Positions 44,578-53,872 of a stretch of 64,000 bases of DNA are shown in pieces (the stretch's first letter is position 1; the number at the start of each line of letters is the position of its first letter). Source of the DNA: KBS-96 sp964247975 (GTDB taxonomy: Bacteria; Acidobacteriota; Terriglobia; Bryobacterales; Bryobacteraceae); the NCBI GenBank assembly GCA_964247975.1, contig CAXTWH010000025.1, positions 1 to 64,000 of the forward strand, given 5' to 3'. The notes beneath the pieces are model-generated. The model saw only the letters and a program-made list of their open reading frames with translations, had not been told where the DNA came from and did not search any database. The position numbers and the translations under genes are program-made.

Positions 44578-44789
44578 TTATGTAGCCTCTTTTCCACGGC
44601 CCCTTTTTTGGTGTTCCGTAGAAACGACTGTTTTCGCTACAAGATCAACTAGGCAGAATATTGCAAGCTCGGAAAACCTTTGTATCTGTGGTTTGTAGAC
44701 CGCCAGCGCACATAGACTTCCCTTTCTTGAGCTGACCCCATGCTGAGCGCAGTTATTAATTGTTTCCCGAAAATCTGCGGCTATCTTTG
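44578..44789. other. Spacer between repeat copy A and the PIN toxin gene
   Basis: These 212 bases contain one small minus-strand frame without recognisable similarity. They would be part of any cassette delimited by the two 99-bp repeats. Confidence 0.35.
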
Positions 44790-45281
44790 TCAGGCTTGGC
44801 TCTCCCATTCCCTGAGCAAAGCGTCCATAACGTTCTGGCGGTAGCGGAAATTAGTGCGTTTGATCCGGTCGAACGCGTCGGCCAGATTGAGCAGTCTGCG
44901 TTGCGCCGCGCGTCTGAGGAGGCCTAGCGTTCCCGTGACTTCCAGACCTTGGGCGCAAGCGACCCGGGCGCCTTCTTCATCATCCATGAGCAGCAAGTCA
45001 GCATGAAGTTCCAGGGCGAGCGCGATCGCATCTTCTTCGCCGGCGTCGAGACCGGCCAAGATGCTCTCGTGAGAGCGAGGGGCGGGGCTTTGCCGGATGT
45101 CCACCCATCCGGGAGGATGAGAAATCCAGTCTCTTACGACGAGCGGCACTTTAGGGTGGCCCAGTTCCTCTCTGACCACGGCAGGCAGGATGACCCGCTG
45201 GAAGAGAGCAGGAAGCAGCTCGATCTGGCCGATGAGGAGAAGATAATTAATCGGGCTGGTGTCGGCGATGACGAGCCGCAC
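44790..45281 (-). CDS. PIN-domain (DUF3368) toxin-like ribonuclease
   Basis: The 163-residue protein has the DUF3368 PIN-like pattern: VIADTSPINYLLLIGQIELL at the start with the first acidic residue (Asp), VVREELGHP, then LDAGEEDAIALALE (second acidic group) and LLLMDDEEGARVA (third). Such proteins are VapC-like RNases paired with small antitoxins. Its start is 3 bp after the antitoxin stop, so they form one operon. The cellular RNA target is not predictable. Confidence 0.88.
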   Translation of the reverse strand: MRLVIADTSPINYLLLIGQIELLPALFQRVILPAVVREELGHPKVPLVVRDWISHPPGWVDIRQSPAPRSHESILAGLDAGEEDAIALALELHADLLLMDDEEGARVACAQGLEVTGTLGLLRRAAQRRLLNLADAFDRIKRTNFRYRQNVMDALLREWESQA

Positions 45282-45284
45282 CTT

Positions 45285-45548
45285 TCAAAAACCTAATCGT
45301 TCCAGCGTAGCGACATCGCGGTGCGCATCTTCCACGGTGTAATTGATCCAGACCTCATGCGCTTTCAGGAAACCGTCCAGTTCATAGCGGGTGCTGAAAC
45401 CCAGAAGACGGCGGAGTTCGGCCTTGGTGATGTGTTCGTTCCTGTATTCTTCCAGCGCCAACCCTTCTAGCGCGCGGCGCGACAAATCATCTCCTAACGC
45501 GCAGAGCCGGGCGGCGATATCATCGGGAATTTGCAAGGTCACATCCAT
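45285..45548 (-). CDS. UPF0175-family antitoxin
   Basis: The 87-residue protein matches UPF0175: MDVTLQIPDDIAARL at the start, then RALEGLALEEYRNEHIT and KAELRRLLGFSTRYELDGFL, a helix-turn-helix-like segment for autoregulation. UPF0175 genes commonly precede DUF3368 PIN toxins, as here. Both lie between the two 99-bp repeats. Confidence 0.88.
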   Translation of the reverse strand: MDVTLQIPDDIAARLCALGDDLSRRALEGLALEEYRNEHITKAELRRLLGFSTRYELDGFLKAHEVWINYTVEDAHRDVATLERLGF

Positions 45549-45665
45549 AAATCAGCTCTGCTTTCCAGCCTAAAGGATCTTCGTCGATTTGTCACGAAAA
45601 CGCCGCGATCCCCGGGCCTCGTCGCGCTCCTCCTGGCGGCTGGATTCGCCCCAGTTGCTGATTAA

Positions 45666-45764
45666 GCCCGAATCCGGGACAGCGGCACATAAAATCTAAG
45701 AACCTAGTCCAGTTACTTACCACCTGCTCGGATTTTATGTGCCTCTGTCCCAATTAGCCGATGA
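45666..45764. repeat. 99-bp palindromic repeat element, copy B
   Basis: The second copy of the element at 44479-44577, in direct orientation and 1187 bp away. Its inverted repeats are better preserved: CACATAAAATC on the left mirrors GATTTTATGTG on the right, and GGGACAG mirrors CTGTCCC at the ends (45676-45682 and 45745-45751). The 32-bp central loop is shared with copy A. Together the copies bracket the UPF0175/PIN pair. Confidence 0.9.
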
Positions 45765-45799
45765 GCTGGGCCAAACGAACACCTTACTGGTATGGCTAA

Positions 45800-46342
45800 C
45801 TACTGACTGCTGTTCGCGGCCAACTGCGTATCGAGATAAACGTTGCGGAAATCGGTAATCAGGCGGCGCGCTTCTTTGGGTCCGCCCCAGCCGTTGATTT
45901 CGGTTTTGGTTCCTTGCAGTTCTTTATAGATTGAGAAGAAATGCTCAATTTCCCGCTTCAGATGCGGAAAAATCTGATCGATGGTGTGAATGGAATCGTA
46001 ACGCGGGTTATGATTCGGCACGGCCAGAACTTTCTGATCGTGCTCGTTTTTGTCCACCATGTACAATACGCCGACCGGCCGTACTTCGATTAGGCAGCCG
46101 GTAAAGCTTGGCTCTGTTACCAGCGTGAGAACATCCAAGGGATCGCCATCCTCGGCGAGGGTTCCGGGGATAAAACCATAATCGCCCGGATAATGCATGG
46201 GCGAATACAAGGCGCGGTCCAGGCGGAACACGCCCAGTTTGCCGTCGTATTCAAATTTGTTCGCGGAGTTCTTGGGAATTTCCACGATCATGCGGACCAC
46301 TTCAGGCGTTTCCGGACCCGGATCGATGTCGTAAAGTCTCAC
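45800..46342 (-). CDS. ppa: Inorganic pyrophosphatase (family I)
   Basis: Hydrolyses pyrophosphate released by biosynthetic reactions, in the cytoplasm. The 180-residue protein has the family I signature DGDPLDVLTL, with the metal-binding aspartates, preceded by YPGDYGFIPGTLAEDG and followed by NHNPRYDSI and INGWGGPKEA. Length matches bacterial homohexameric enzymes. It is 65 bp downstream of pyruvate kinase on the same strand, so co-transcription is likely. Confidence 0.95.
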   Translation of the reverse strand: MRLYDIDPGPETPEVVRMIVEIPKNSANKFEYDGKLGVFRLDRALYSPMHYPGDYGFIPGTLAEDGDPLDVLTLVTEPSFTGCLIEVRPVGVLYMVDKNEHDQKVLAVPNHNPRYDSIHTIDQIFPHLKREIEHFFSIYKELQGTKTEINGWGGPKEARRLITDFRNVYLDTQLAANSSQ

Positions 46343-46406
46343 GCGATCAGGTTAACAGAACTTTGGTGCTTTCGGAAGCAGTAAGAGGCCGCTGTACCCT
46401 CTTCCG

Positions 46407-47828
46407 TTAGTCTTCGAGCGACACGCGATGCAGGTTCAGAATGTTCGTGGTTCCGGGCTGATTCACCGGCTGCCCGGCCACAAACACCACGCTGTCGCCC
46501 GGTTTTACGCGGCCGGTGGTGATCAAACAGCGCTCCATTTCCTTTAACATCCGATCCGTAGAAGTGGAGGCCGGGGCGATAATCGCGTCCACGCCGTACA
46601 TGACCGAAAGCTGGCGAGCGACGTGTTCATGCGAGGTAAACGCAAAAATCGGCACCGGCGGACGGTAACGGGCCAGCAGCTTGGCGCTGGCTCCGGTGGC
46701 AGTGCCAACTGCGAGAGCGCAAACATCGGCGGAACGGGCCATGTGGAACGCGGCATCGCAGATGATCTGCGGTACGCTCGGATTAACGGCCAGTTTCACC
46801 GGCTTGAAGCCTTCGCTGCGGACCGAAGTTTCCGTTTCCAAAGCGATGCGCGCCATCATCTGCACCGCTTCAATCGGATATTTGCCGGTGGAAGTTTCAG
46901 CGGAAAGCATCAGGGCGCTGGTGCCGTCGTAGATGGCGTTGGCGATGTCGCTGACTTCCGCCCGCGTGGGCAGCGGATTTTCAATCATGGATTCGAGCAT
47001 CTGAGTGGCGGTAATCACGAAGCGCCCGTATTGGCGGCATCGCTCAATAATCAGCTTTTGGATTAGCGGCACTTTTTCGAGCGCCATTTCCACGCCCAGG
47101 TCGCCGCGCGCCACCATCAGGCCGTCCGATTCTTCGATGATGGAATCCAGATTCTGCCAGGCTTCCGGCTTTTCGATTTTGGCGATGATCGGCTGCGCGG
47201 CGTCCGCTTCTTCGAGCAGATGGCGCAGGCGCAGCACATCTTTGCCGGTGCGCACAAATGACAATGCGATGAAATCAACGCCATGCTTTACGCCGAAGTG
47301 CGCGTCCGACACGTCTTTCTTCGATAACGACGGCGTGCTGACCGTTACGCCAGGAAGATTGATGCCTTTGCGATCGCTGATCCAGCCGCCGTGAATCACA
47401 CGGCAGCGCGCTGCGATTCCATCAGTAGAAATCACTTCCAGTTGCAGCGTGCCGTCGGCCAGCAGAACGCGGTTGCCTGGTTTTACATCGCGGGCAAAAT
47501 CGGGGTAAGTGGTGCTGGCAAGTTCTTCCGTTCCTTCCACCGGTTGCGTGGTAATAACAAACACCGAACCAGTTTTCAAAACGCAGCCGCCGTTTTGAAA
47601 TTTTTCCAGGCGTATCTTTGGGCCTTGCAGATCGAGCAGAATTCCCACATTCAGGCCGGTTTCTTTCGAAAGAGCGCGGACGGCTTCTATGCGGCGGGCA
47701 TGGTCTTCCTGAGTGCCGTGCGAAGCGTTCAAGCGGAACACGTTCACGCCGGCTTCAAACAACTTTTTCAGCGTTTCCGACGGGTCGGTGGCAGGTCCCA
47801 GGGTGGCAACAATTTTCGTGGTTCGCAT
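46407..47828 (-). CDS. pyk: Pyruvate kinase
   Basis: Catalyses the last step of glycolysis, phosphoenolpyruvate plus ADP to pyruvate plus ATP. From ATG 47828 the protein has 473 residues. It starts MRTTKIVATLGPATDPSETL, the typical N-terminus, with NASHGTQEDH, IIAKIEKPEAWQNLD (catalytic Lys), VARGDLGVEM and TATQMLESMIENPLPTRAE. The open frame extends to 47876, but that part lacks similarity. The C-terminal regulatory domain is present. It is divergent from uppP. Confidence 0.96.
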   Translation of the reverse strand: MRTTKIVATLGPATDPSETLKKLFEAGVNVFRLNASHGTQEDHARRIEAVRALSKETGLNVGILLDLQGPKIRLEKFQNGGCVLKTGSVFVITTQPVEGTEELASTTYPDFARDVKPGNRVLLADGTLQLEVISTDGIAARCRVIHGGWISDRKGINLPGVTVSTPSLSKKDVSDAHFGVKHGVDFIALSFVRTGKDVLRLRHLLEEADAAQPIIAKIEKPEAWQNLDSIIEESDGLMVARGDLGVEMALEKVPLIQKLIIERCRQYGRFVITATQMLESMIENPLPTRAEVSDIANAIYDGTSALMLSAETSTGKYPIEAVQMMARIALETETSVRSEGFKPVKLAVNPSVPQIICDAAFHMARSADVCALAVGTATGASAKLLARYRPPVPIFAFTSHEHVARQLSVMYGVDAIIAPASTSTDRMLKEMERCLITTGRVKPGDSVVFVAGQPVNQPGTTNILNLHRVSLED

Positions 47829-47908
47829 GGTTTGGTGCGCTACGATAAACGGGAGTTGAACTTTATTCTCCAACAACAGGTAAAGGAAAAGACCCTCAAC
47901 GCTTCATT

Positions 47909-48736
47909 ATGCCGCTTTACCAAGCGATTGTTCTCGCGATTGTGCAAGGATTAACTGAATTTTTACCGGTTAGCAGCACAGCGCATCTCGCTATTATTCC
48001 GCAGCTCCTGCAATGGAAAGATCCTGGTTTGGCTTTCGACATCGCATTGCACGTCGGCACGCTGGCGGCCATATTGATTTTTTTCTTTCGCGACTGGGTG
48101 AAAATTATCCTGGTCGGCTTGGGCATCCCGTTTGAAGGCGGCCCTGAAGACGAAAACAGCGCGGTGTTGTTGTATTACCTAATTCTCGGGACCATCCCGG
48201 TGGGGCTTGCCGGATTATTGTTTAAGAAACAAGCGGAAGGCCCCTGGCGCAACCTGATTGTTATGGGCATGATGTTAATTGCCGTTGGCATTCTGATGTA
48301 CTTCGGCGATAAGTTTGGCAAAGCAAAGCGCGGTTTGAATGAGATTACCTGGACAGACGCGATCTGGATCGGCATTTCGCAGGCGTTAGCAGTGGTTCCC
48401 GGCACGTCGCGCAGCGGCATTACCATTACTGCCGGCCGCTTCCGCTCTCTCAGCCGTGAAGCCGCCGCCCGGTTTTCGTTTCTGCTTTCCACGCCTGCTA
48501 TCGGCGCAGCAGCCGCGAAAGACTTTCTGGATCTGCGCAAAGAAGGCGGCATCCCGCCCGGCATGGGAATGCCTTATGCGGTGGGCATTGTGGTGAGCGC
48601 GGTGGTAGGAATTGCGGTTATCGCCTTCTTTTTGAAGTACTTAAAACACAATACGCTGGCTTTGTTTGTTTGGTATCGAATTGTGTTTGGCATAATAATA
48701 ATCGCTCTGGCTGTTTTCTTCCGCATTGGCGGATGA
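47909..48736 (+). CDS. uppP: Undecaprenyl-diphosphatase UppP
   Basis: An integral membrane enzyme that dephosphorylates undecaprenyl diphosphate to recycle the cell-wall lipid carrier; overproduction gives bacitracin resistance. The 275-residue protein shows the two conserved motifs, GLTEFLPVSSTAHLAI with its Glu, and VVPGTSRSGITITAGR with the catalytic Ser-Arg. Seven to eight hydrophobic segments are visible. Its TGA overlaps the ftsK start by 4 bp. Confidence 0.95.
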   Translation: MPLYQAIVLAIVQGLTEFLPVSSTAHLAIIPQLLQWKDPGLAFDIALHVGTLAAILIFFFRDWVKIILVGLGIPFEGGPEDENSAVLLYYLILGTIPVGLAGLLFKKQAEGPWRNLIVMGMMLIAVGILMYFGDKFGKAKRGLNEITWTDAIWIGISQALAVVPGTSRSGITITAGRFRSLSREAAARFSFLLSTPAIGAAAAKDFLDLRKEGGIPPGMGMPYAVGIVVSAVVGIAVIAFFLKYLKHNTLALFVWYRIVFGIIIIALAVFFRIGG

Positions 48737-51150
48737 TTTTTTTGACTCCGACGCGTTATCACCGGCTAAATGAAGCCGTAGGATTTCTTTTGTTTCTGGC
48801 AGGCTTGGCGATTGCCTTAAGTCTGGCCTCTTATCATCCCCTGGATTCATCTTGGGACACGGCAACCGGCGTGTTGCGAACCAGCAATTTGTTGGGGCGA
48901 ACGGGCGCTTATTTTTCCGATTTCGCTCTGCAGTTGTTTGGCTTAAGCGCGTACCTGCTGCCTGTGTTTGTTTGGCTGCTCGGCTGGAAGTGGATGCGGT
49001 CGAGCGCGATGCAAAGCCAGTGGATCAAAATCACCGGCGCTGTTCTGTTATGGCTGGCGGCGGCGAGCGCTTGCGGGTTAGCCGCGGACTGGCGGCCTTT
49101 GCAGGGTTTTACCGCCGGCGGCGTGGTGGGGCTGGTAGTGGCGGGTTATCTTGATTCGCTGATGAACGGCACCGGTGCGGCGATTGTTACGGCGGCTTGG
49201 GCAATCATTGCGATTTATCTGATTTCCACTTTTGAAGTGGCGATGCTCCTTCGCTGGCTAGCCGGTCCGAAGGCCTGGCTGCGAAATCGAATCGCGAGTG
49301 TTCGGGCTTGGAGCGAGGCTCGCCGCCAACGCGCGCTGGCGGAAGCGCAGCGGAAAGCAGCGGATCGCGAAGCAAAGCGGATAGCAAAAACAGTGCGTCC
49401 GGCAGCGGAAGTTGCTTCTTCCGCTAATGGCTTGCCCGCTAAGGCGGAAGCTGTGATGTCATCAACAGCGCCGGTTCCCCAGGCGGAGGATGCGCCGCCG
49501 TTTGACGTTGATGAGCCAGCGCCAAAGACTGCGGAAGAAGAAATCCCGATACGGGCTTTGGAAGAATTTCCTTTTGTGCGGCGTTCGCCGGAGCCGTCGG
49601 TAGAAGAGGATGATGATGTTCATTCGCTGCCTATCGCTGCACCAGGAAAACCGCTGCGACGGAAGCGCATCTATCGCGTTCCCGCCACGGATCTCCTAAG
49701 CGAACCGCCGGAGCGAAGCGGATTCGATGGCCAGGAGTTGAAAGAAGTAGCGGCCCGCATCAAATCGAAGCTCGAAGAATTCAACGTGCGCGGCTCGGTG
49801 GTGCAGATCAACCCCGGCCCGGTGGTCACGACGTTTGAATACAAGCCGGAAGCAGGCGTGAAGTACAGCCGCATCACCACGCTGAGCGAAGACTTATGTT
49901 TGGGTTTGCAGGCGGAATCGGTGTTGATTGAGCGTTTGCCGGGCAAGCCCACCATCGGCATTGAAGTGCCGAATACGCGGCGCGAAGTGATCAGCCTGCG
50001 CGAAATTCTGGAATCGCATGAGTTTCACGATGCTCCTTCGCGCATGACGATTGCTTTGGGCAAGGACATCAACGGGCGCATTAAAGTGGCGCCGCTTGAA
50101 ACCATGCCGCACTTGTTGATTGCCGGTTCCACCGGCTCCGGCAAAAGCGTCATGCTGAACGCCATGATTATGTCGTTTCTGTATAAAGCGACACCGGACG
50201 AAGTGCGAATGATTATGGTGGATCCGAAGCGGGTGGAGTTGGGCATCTACGAAGGCATTCCGCACCTGCTAACGCCGGTAATTACCGAACCGAAAAAAGC
50301 CACCAATGCCCTGCGCAACGCGGTGCTGGAAATGGAGCGGCGATTAAAGCTGCTTGCTTCGCAGGGCGTTCGCAATATTGATCAGTTCAACCAGAAGATC
50401 GCCAGACTTCGGCAGCAGCCTTTGGAGATGGCCGAAGATGACGCTGAACCGATGAGCGAGGATGAATTACAGCCGCTGCCTTATATTCTGATTCTGATTG
50501 ATGAACTGGCTGACCTGATGATGCTGGAACGGCAGAACGTGGAAGAATGCATCACCCGGCTGGCGCAGATGGCCCGCGCGGTGGGAATGCATCTGGTGTT
50601 AGCCACGCAGCGGCCAAGCGTGGATGTGATTACCGGCATTATCAAAGCCAATTTTCCTTCGCGTATCAGCTTTCGCGTGGCAACGCGCGTGGATTCCCGC
50701 ACGGTGCTCGATTCAATGGGCGCAGAACACCTGCTCGGCAAAGGCGACATGCTGTATCTGCCGCCCGGCTCATCGCGGCTTACCCGCGTTCACGGCGCGT
50801 TTGTTACCGAACATGAAATTACGAAAGTGGTGGAGTTCTGGAAAAACCAGGCTGCGCCGGAATATGACCAGAGTTACCTGCTGACGCCGCCTTCCGAAGA
50901 CGAGAACGGTGAAACAGAAATAGCCGACGGCGAGCAGGACCCGATGTACGAAGACGCAGTGCGCATTGTGCTGGAAATGGGCAAAGCCTCCACTTCCACG
51001 CTGCAGCGGCGCTTGCGTTTAGGCTATGGCCGCGCCGCCCGCATTCTCGACATTATGCAGCGCGACGGCATTATCGGGCCGCCCGACGGCAGCCGCCCGC
51101 GCGAAGTGTTGAAGCGCCCCGACTGGCTGCGGGAAATTGAATACCGTTGA
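48733..51150 (+). CDS. ftsK: DNA translocase FtsK/SpoIIIE
   Basis: Membrane-anchored ATPase that pumps chromosomal DNA through the division septum. From ATG 48733 the protein has 805 residues. The first ~170 have four hydrophobic helices. A charged Ala/Glu/Arg linker follows (about 185-330), then the motor with Walker A AGSTGSGKSVMLNAM and Walker B region ILILIDELADLMM, plus ATQRPSVDVITG. The C-terminal winged-helix gamma domain (VLEMGKASTSTLQRRLRLGY) reads KOPS-like DNA signals. The frame opens at 48670, but this start would overlap uppP by 67 bp, and the ATGA junction is preferred. Confidence 0.95.
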   Translation: MIFLTPTRYHRLNEAVGFLLFLAGLAIALSLASYHPLDSSWDTATGVLRTSNLLGRTGAYFSDFALQLFGLSAYLLPVFVWLLGWKWMRSSAMQSQWIKITGAVLLWLAAASACGLAADWRPLQGFTAGGVVGLVVAGYLDSLMNGTGAAIVTAAWAIIAIYLISTFEVAMLLRWLAGPKAWLRNRIASVRAWSEARRQRALAEAQRKAADREAKRIAKTVRPAAEVASSANGLPAKAEAVMSSTAPVPQAEDAPPFDVDEPAPKTAEEEIPIRALEEFPFVRRSPEPSVEEDDDVHSLPIAAPGKPLRRKRIYRVPATDLLSEPPERSGFDGQELKEVAARIKSKLEEFNVRGSVVQINPGPVVTTFEYKPEAGVKYSRITTLSEDLCLGLQAESVLIERLPGKPTIGIEVPNTRREVISLREILESHEFHDAPSRMTIALGKDINGRIKVAPLETMPHLLIAGSTGSGKSVMLNAMIMSFLYKATPDEVRMIMVDPKRVELGIYEGIPHLLTPVITEPKKATNALRNAVLEMERRLKLLASQGVRNIDQFNQKIARLRQQPLEMAEDDAEPMSEDELQPLPYILILIDELADLMMLERQNVEECITRLAQMARAVGMHLVLATQRPSVDVITGIIKANFPSRISFRVATRVDSRTVLDSMGAEHLLGKGDMLYLPPGSSRLTRVHGAFVTEHEITKVVEFWKNQAAPEYDQSYLLTPPSEDENGETEIADGEQDPMYEDAVRIVLEMGKASTSTLQRRLRLGYGRAARILDIMQRDGIIGPPDGSRPREVLKRPDWLREIEYR

Positions 51151-51209
51151 CGCATTCGCTACTGTTCTAAGATTGTTTTGGCATTGTTGCAAGAACAGGA
51201 GAGTTTTCT

Positions 51210-52421
51210 ATGCGAGTAGGGCTGTTCACGCGCGAATATCCGCCGCACATTTACGGCGGCGCGGGCGTGCATGTTGATTACCTGAGCCGCGAACTGGCTA
51301 AGAAAATCGAAGTGGAAGTGCGATGTTGGGGCGAACAACACTCGCAGGAAGACAACTTGCAAGTGATCGGCCAGCAGCCCTGGGCCGAAATCACCAATGG
51401 CGCGGAAGGCAAGTTCAAAGGCGCTCTGGAAGCGTTCAGCTTAAATCTGACTCAGGTAAAAGCACTGCAAGGCGTAGACGTGGTGCATACGCATACCTGG
51501 TATGTGTCGATGGCCGGTTATCTGGCAAAAAAACTGTATGGCGTTCCTTTTGTTTTAACTACTCATAGCCTGGAGCCGCTGCGAGCCTGGAAAGCGGAGC
51601 AGTTGGGCAGCGGGTATGCGATGAGTTCGTGGATGGAGCGCACGGCGATTCTGGATGCTGATGCGGTGATCGCCGTTTCGCAAGGCACGCGGGAAGACAT
51701 TCTGCGCGTATATCCGGTGGACCCGGCGCGCATTCACGTAATCTATAACGGAATCGACATCGACGAATACCAGAAAACGGATAAGACCGGCGCACTGGAA
51801 AAATACGGCGTTGACCGGTTGGTTCCTTATGTTTTGTTTGTGGGACGCATTACGCGGCAAAAAGGCGTAACGCATTTAGTGGACGCTATCCGTTATCTTC
51901 CGCCGGAAACACAAGTGGTGCTATGCGCAGGCGCACCGGACACGCCGGAGATTGCGACGGAGATGCGCGACAAGGTAGAAGAAGTTCGCCAAGTGAATTC
52001 GCGGGTGGTTTGGATTGAAAAGATGGTGACGAAGCCGGAAGCGATCGAGCTTTACAGCAACGCGCAGGTGTTCTGCTGCCCGTCGGTGTATGAGCCTTTC
52101 GGCATCATCAATCTGGAAGCGATGGCCTGCCAAACGGCGGTAGTGGCGAGTGCCACCGGCGGTATTAAAGAGGTGGTCGTGGATGGCGACACAGGCTATC
52201 TGGTGCCATTTACGCAGGATCCAGCCACCAGCTTTCCTACCGATGCCGACCGCTTTGCGCGGGACCTAGCGGCGAAACTAACAACGCTGCTCGGCAACCC
52301 GGAGCTTTGCCGGAAGTTCGGCGAAGCAGGACGCAAGCGCGTGGAAGCAACGTTCAGTTGGAGCGCCATCGCGGACCAGACCATTAACCTGTACAAAACC
52401 CTAGGGGCACAGAAGAAGTAA
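51210..52421 (+). CDS. glgA: Glycogen synthase, GT4-like actinobacterial (GlgM/glgA) type
   Basis: A 403-residue glycosyltransferase that probably adds glucose from a nucleotide sugar to glucans. The start MRVGLFTREYPPHIYGGAGV is that of the corynebacterial-type glycogen synthases. The GT-B fold shows HTHTWYVSMAGYL in the N-domain, LFVGRITRQKGVTHLVDAI in the C-domain, and the donor motif EPFGIINLEAMAC. An AGGAG ribosome-binding site lies 9 bp upstream. It is not in a recognisable glycogen cluster here; branching or debranching genes are absent from the window. Confidence 0.92.
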   Translation: MRVGLFTREYPPHIYGGAGVHVDYLSRELAKKIEVEVRCWGEQHSQEDNLQVIGQQPWAEITNGAEGKFKGALEAFSLNLTQVKALQGVDVVHTHTWYVSMAGYLAKKLYGVPFVLTTHSLEPLRAWKAEQLGSGYAMSSWMERTAILDADAVIAVSQGTREDILRVYPVDPARIHVIYNGIDIDEYQKTDKTGALEKYGVDRLVPYVLFVGRITRQKGVTHLVDAIRYLPPETQVVLCAGAPDTPEIATEMRDKVEEVRQVNSRVVWIEKMVTKPEAIELYSNAQVFCCPSVYEPFGIINLEAMACQTAVVASATGGIKEVVVDGDTGYLVPFTQDPATSFPTDADRFARDLAAKLTTLLGNPELCRKFGEAGRKRVEATFSWSAIADQTINLYKTLGAQKK

Positions 52422-52469
52422 ACTTCCTTCCCCCGATTGGCAGCGAAATTGCATCATCGTTGCGCAATC

Positions 52470-53825
52470 ATGAAAGAAGTTGTTGAAGAAGTTTCTCAAT
52501 ACCGGCACTGGTTGGTTTGCGCCAGCGGCAGAGCGTTTTCGCTTGGAAAATCGACCATTCTTTCACCGCTGCTCAGTTCGCTGATCGGAATTTTCATCAT
52601 CAGCCGCTTAACCGGGTTATTTACCGGGCCGGAGAATTACGTCATTTATTTTGCCGGTCCGCTCGGCGGCGATACCAGTTTGTTGAAAATGGAGAACGCA
52701 TTTCGCTCGGCGCGGCCGCTTTCCCTCAACAATGTTCCGGTGAAGTTCGAAGCAATTGATGATAGCGGCGACCCGGCCATTGCGCGCTCCGTAGCCGCGC
52801 ATCTCGCCCAAAAAAATAATACGCTGATGGTGGTGGGACATGTGCTCAGTTCCACTACCAAGCAAGCGCTTCCAATATACATGGATGCCAAGCCGCCCAT
52901 TCCGGTGATTCTGACCACCGAAACAAACCCCCAGATTCTTCCTTCCAGCACGGACCCGGACCAGGAGTATCCGGTGTTTCGGCTTTCGCCTACCGATGAT
53001 GACCAAGCCAAAAGCGCGTTTGAATTCGCCAGAAAACAAGGCGGAACTAAGTTCTGGGTAGTGGAAGACCCAAGCAATATGGTTTACACGAAATACCTGG
53101 CAGAAAAGTTTCTGGAAGCGGCGCAGACCACTTCGAGCCAAGTGCTGTTGTATTCATCCATGATGAACATGCCGACCTCTCTCACCGTGGATCGCTTAGG
53201 CGTACAGTGGGTTTTTATGGCAGGCGATTGGCGCAGCGCGCTTACTTTACTGCGGGAAATGCGAGCTTTGGGCGTGTCCAACAAACTGCGATTTATTTTA
53301 AGCGATGGCGCGGCTACCGACGAACTGCTCACCCAGGGCGGTCCGGAAGTGGAAGGCGTTTTTCTGATGCACGAGTTGAAAGCGGAAGTGTTCCGCCAAA
53401 ACAACCAGGGCTACGGAGTGTACGCCGATTATGCGCTGGAAATTATTGAACGTTTATTGAAGAAAGGCGACCAGCGATTTTCCGAACTGGCACAACAGGA
53501 GCTTGGACCGTTGTACCTGCTACGAAAAGCGTTTCAGGTGCGCCGCGTTTCCGATGCGCGCGCAGTGCTGAATAAATGCATGATCCGGTCCATGACAAGC
53601 CCTTACCGTTTGTCGAATGGCGAGGTGTTCCGTTTCCGTAAGGAAGGAACACGCGAAGACGCACGGTTTAACGTTTGGCAGATCCACAACCATCAATTTG
53701 TGGACTGCAACGAAGTTGAAGCGCCGAAACAGGAGATTACGCAGCGGCGATCCTTTTCTTCCAAACGACAAACGGTAGCGAGGGCGGAACAATTCAATCA
53801 GCAGTTAATGTCTTTTGAGAAGTGA
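52470..53825 (+). CDS. Membrane-anchored type 1 periplasmic-binding-fold protein (LivJ-like)
   Basis: A 451-residue protein from ATG 52470 (the frame opens at a TTG 33 bp earlier). An N-terminal hydrophobic segment (LSPLLSSLIGIFIISRL) anchors or exports it. The rest resembles the Peripla_BP_6 fold used by branched-chain amino acid binding proteins: VKFEAIDDSGDPAIARSVA (effector-binding strand/helix), TLMVVGHVLSSTTKQALPIY, and FILSDGAATDELLTQGGPEV. No permease or ATPase genes lie nearby, so a sensing or scaffolding role is as likely as transport. 48 bp after the glycogen synthase stop; co-transcription is plausible. Confidence 0.75.
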   Translation: MKEVVEEVSQYRHWLVCASGRAFSLGKSTILSPLLSSLIGIFIISRLTGLFTGPENYVIYFAGPLGGDTSLLKMENAFRSARPLSLNNVPVKFEAIDDSGDPAIARSVAAHLAQKNNTLMVVGHVLSSTTKQALPIYMDAKPPIPVILTTETNPQILPSSTDPDQEYPVFRLSPTDDDQAKSAFEFARKQGGTKFWVVEDPSNMVYTKYLAEKFLEAAQTTSSQVLLYSSMMNMPTSLTVDRLGVQWVFMAGDWRSALTLLREMRALGVSNKLRFILSDGAATDELLTQGGPEVEGVFLMHELKAEVFRQNNQGYGVYADYALEIIERLLKKGDQRFSELAQQELGPLYLLRKAFQVRRVSDARAVLNKCMIRSMTSPYRLSNGEVFRFRKEGTREDARFNVWQIHNHQFVDCNEVEAPKQEITQRRSFSSKRQTVARAEQFNQQLMSFEK

Positions 53826-53872
53826 GTTCTGGCGAGAAGCGTCGCTTTCAAAGATTTACAAACGGTTCAAAA

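Noticed and set aside
44578..44808. A 76-residue minus-strand frame beside repeat copy A, overlapping the PIN toxin end
   Set aside because: No similarity to known toxins, antitoxins or transposases; overlaps the end of the PIN gene by 19 bp in another frame.
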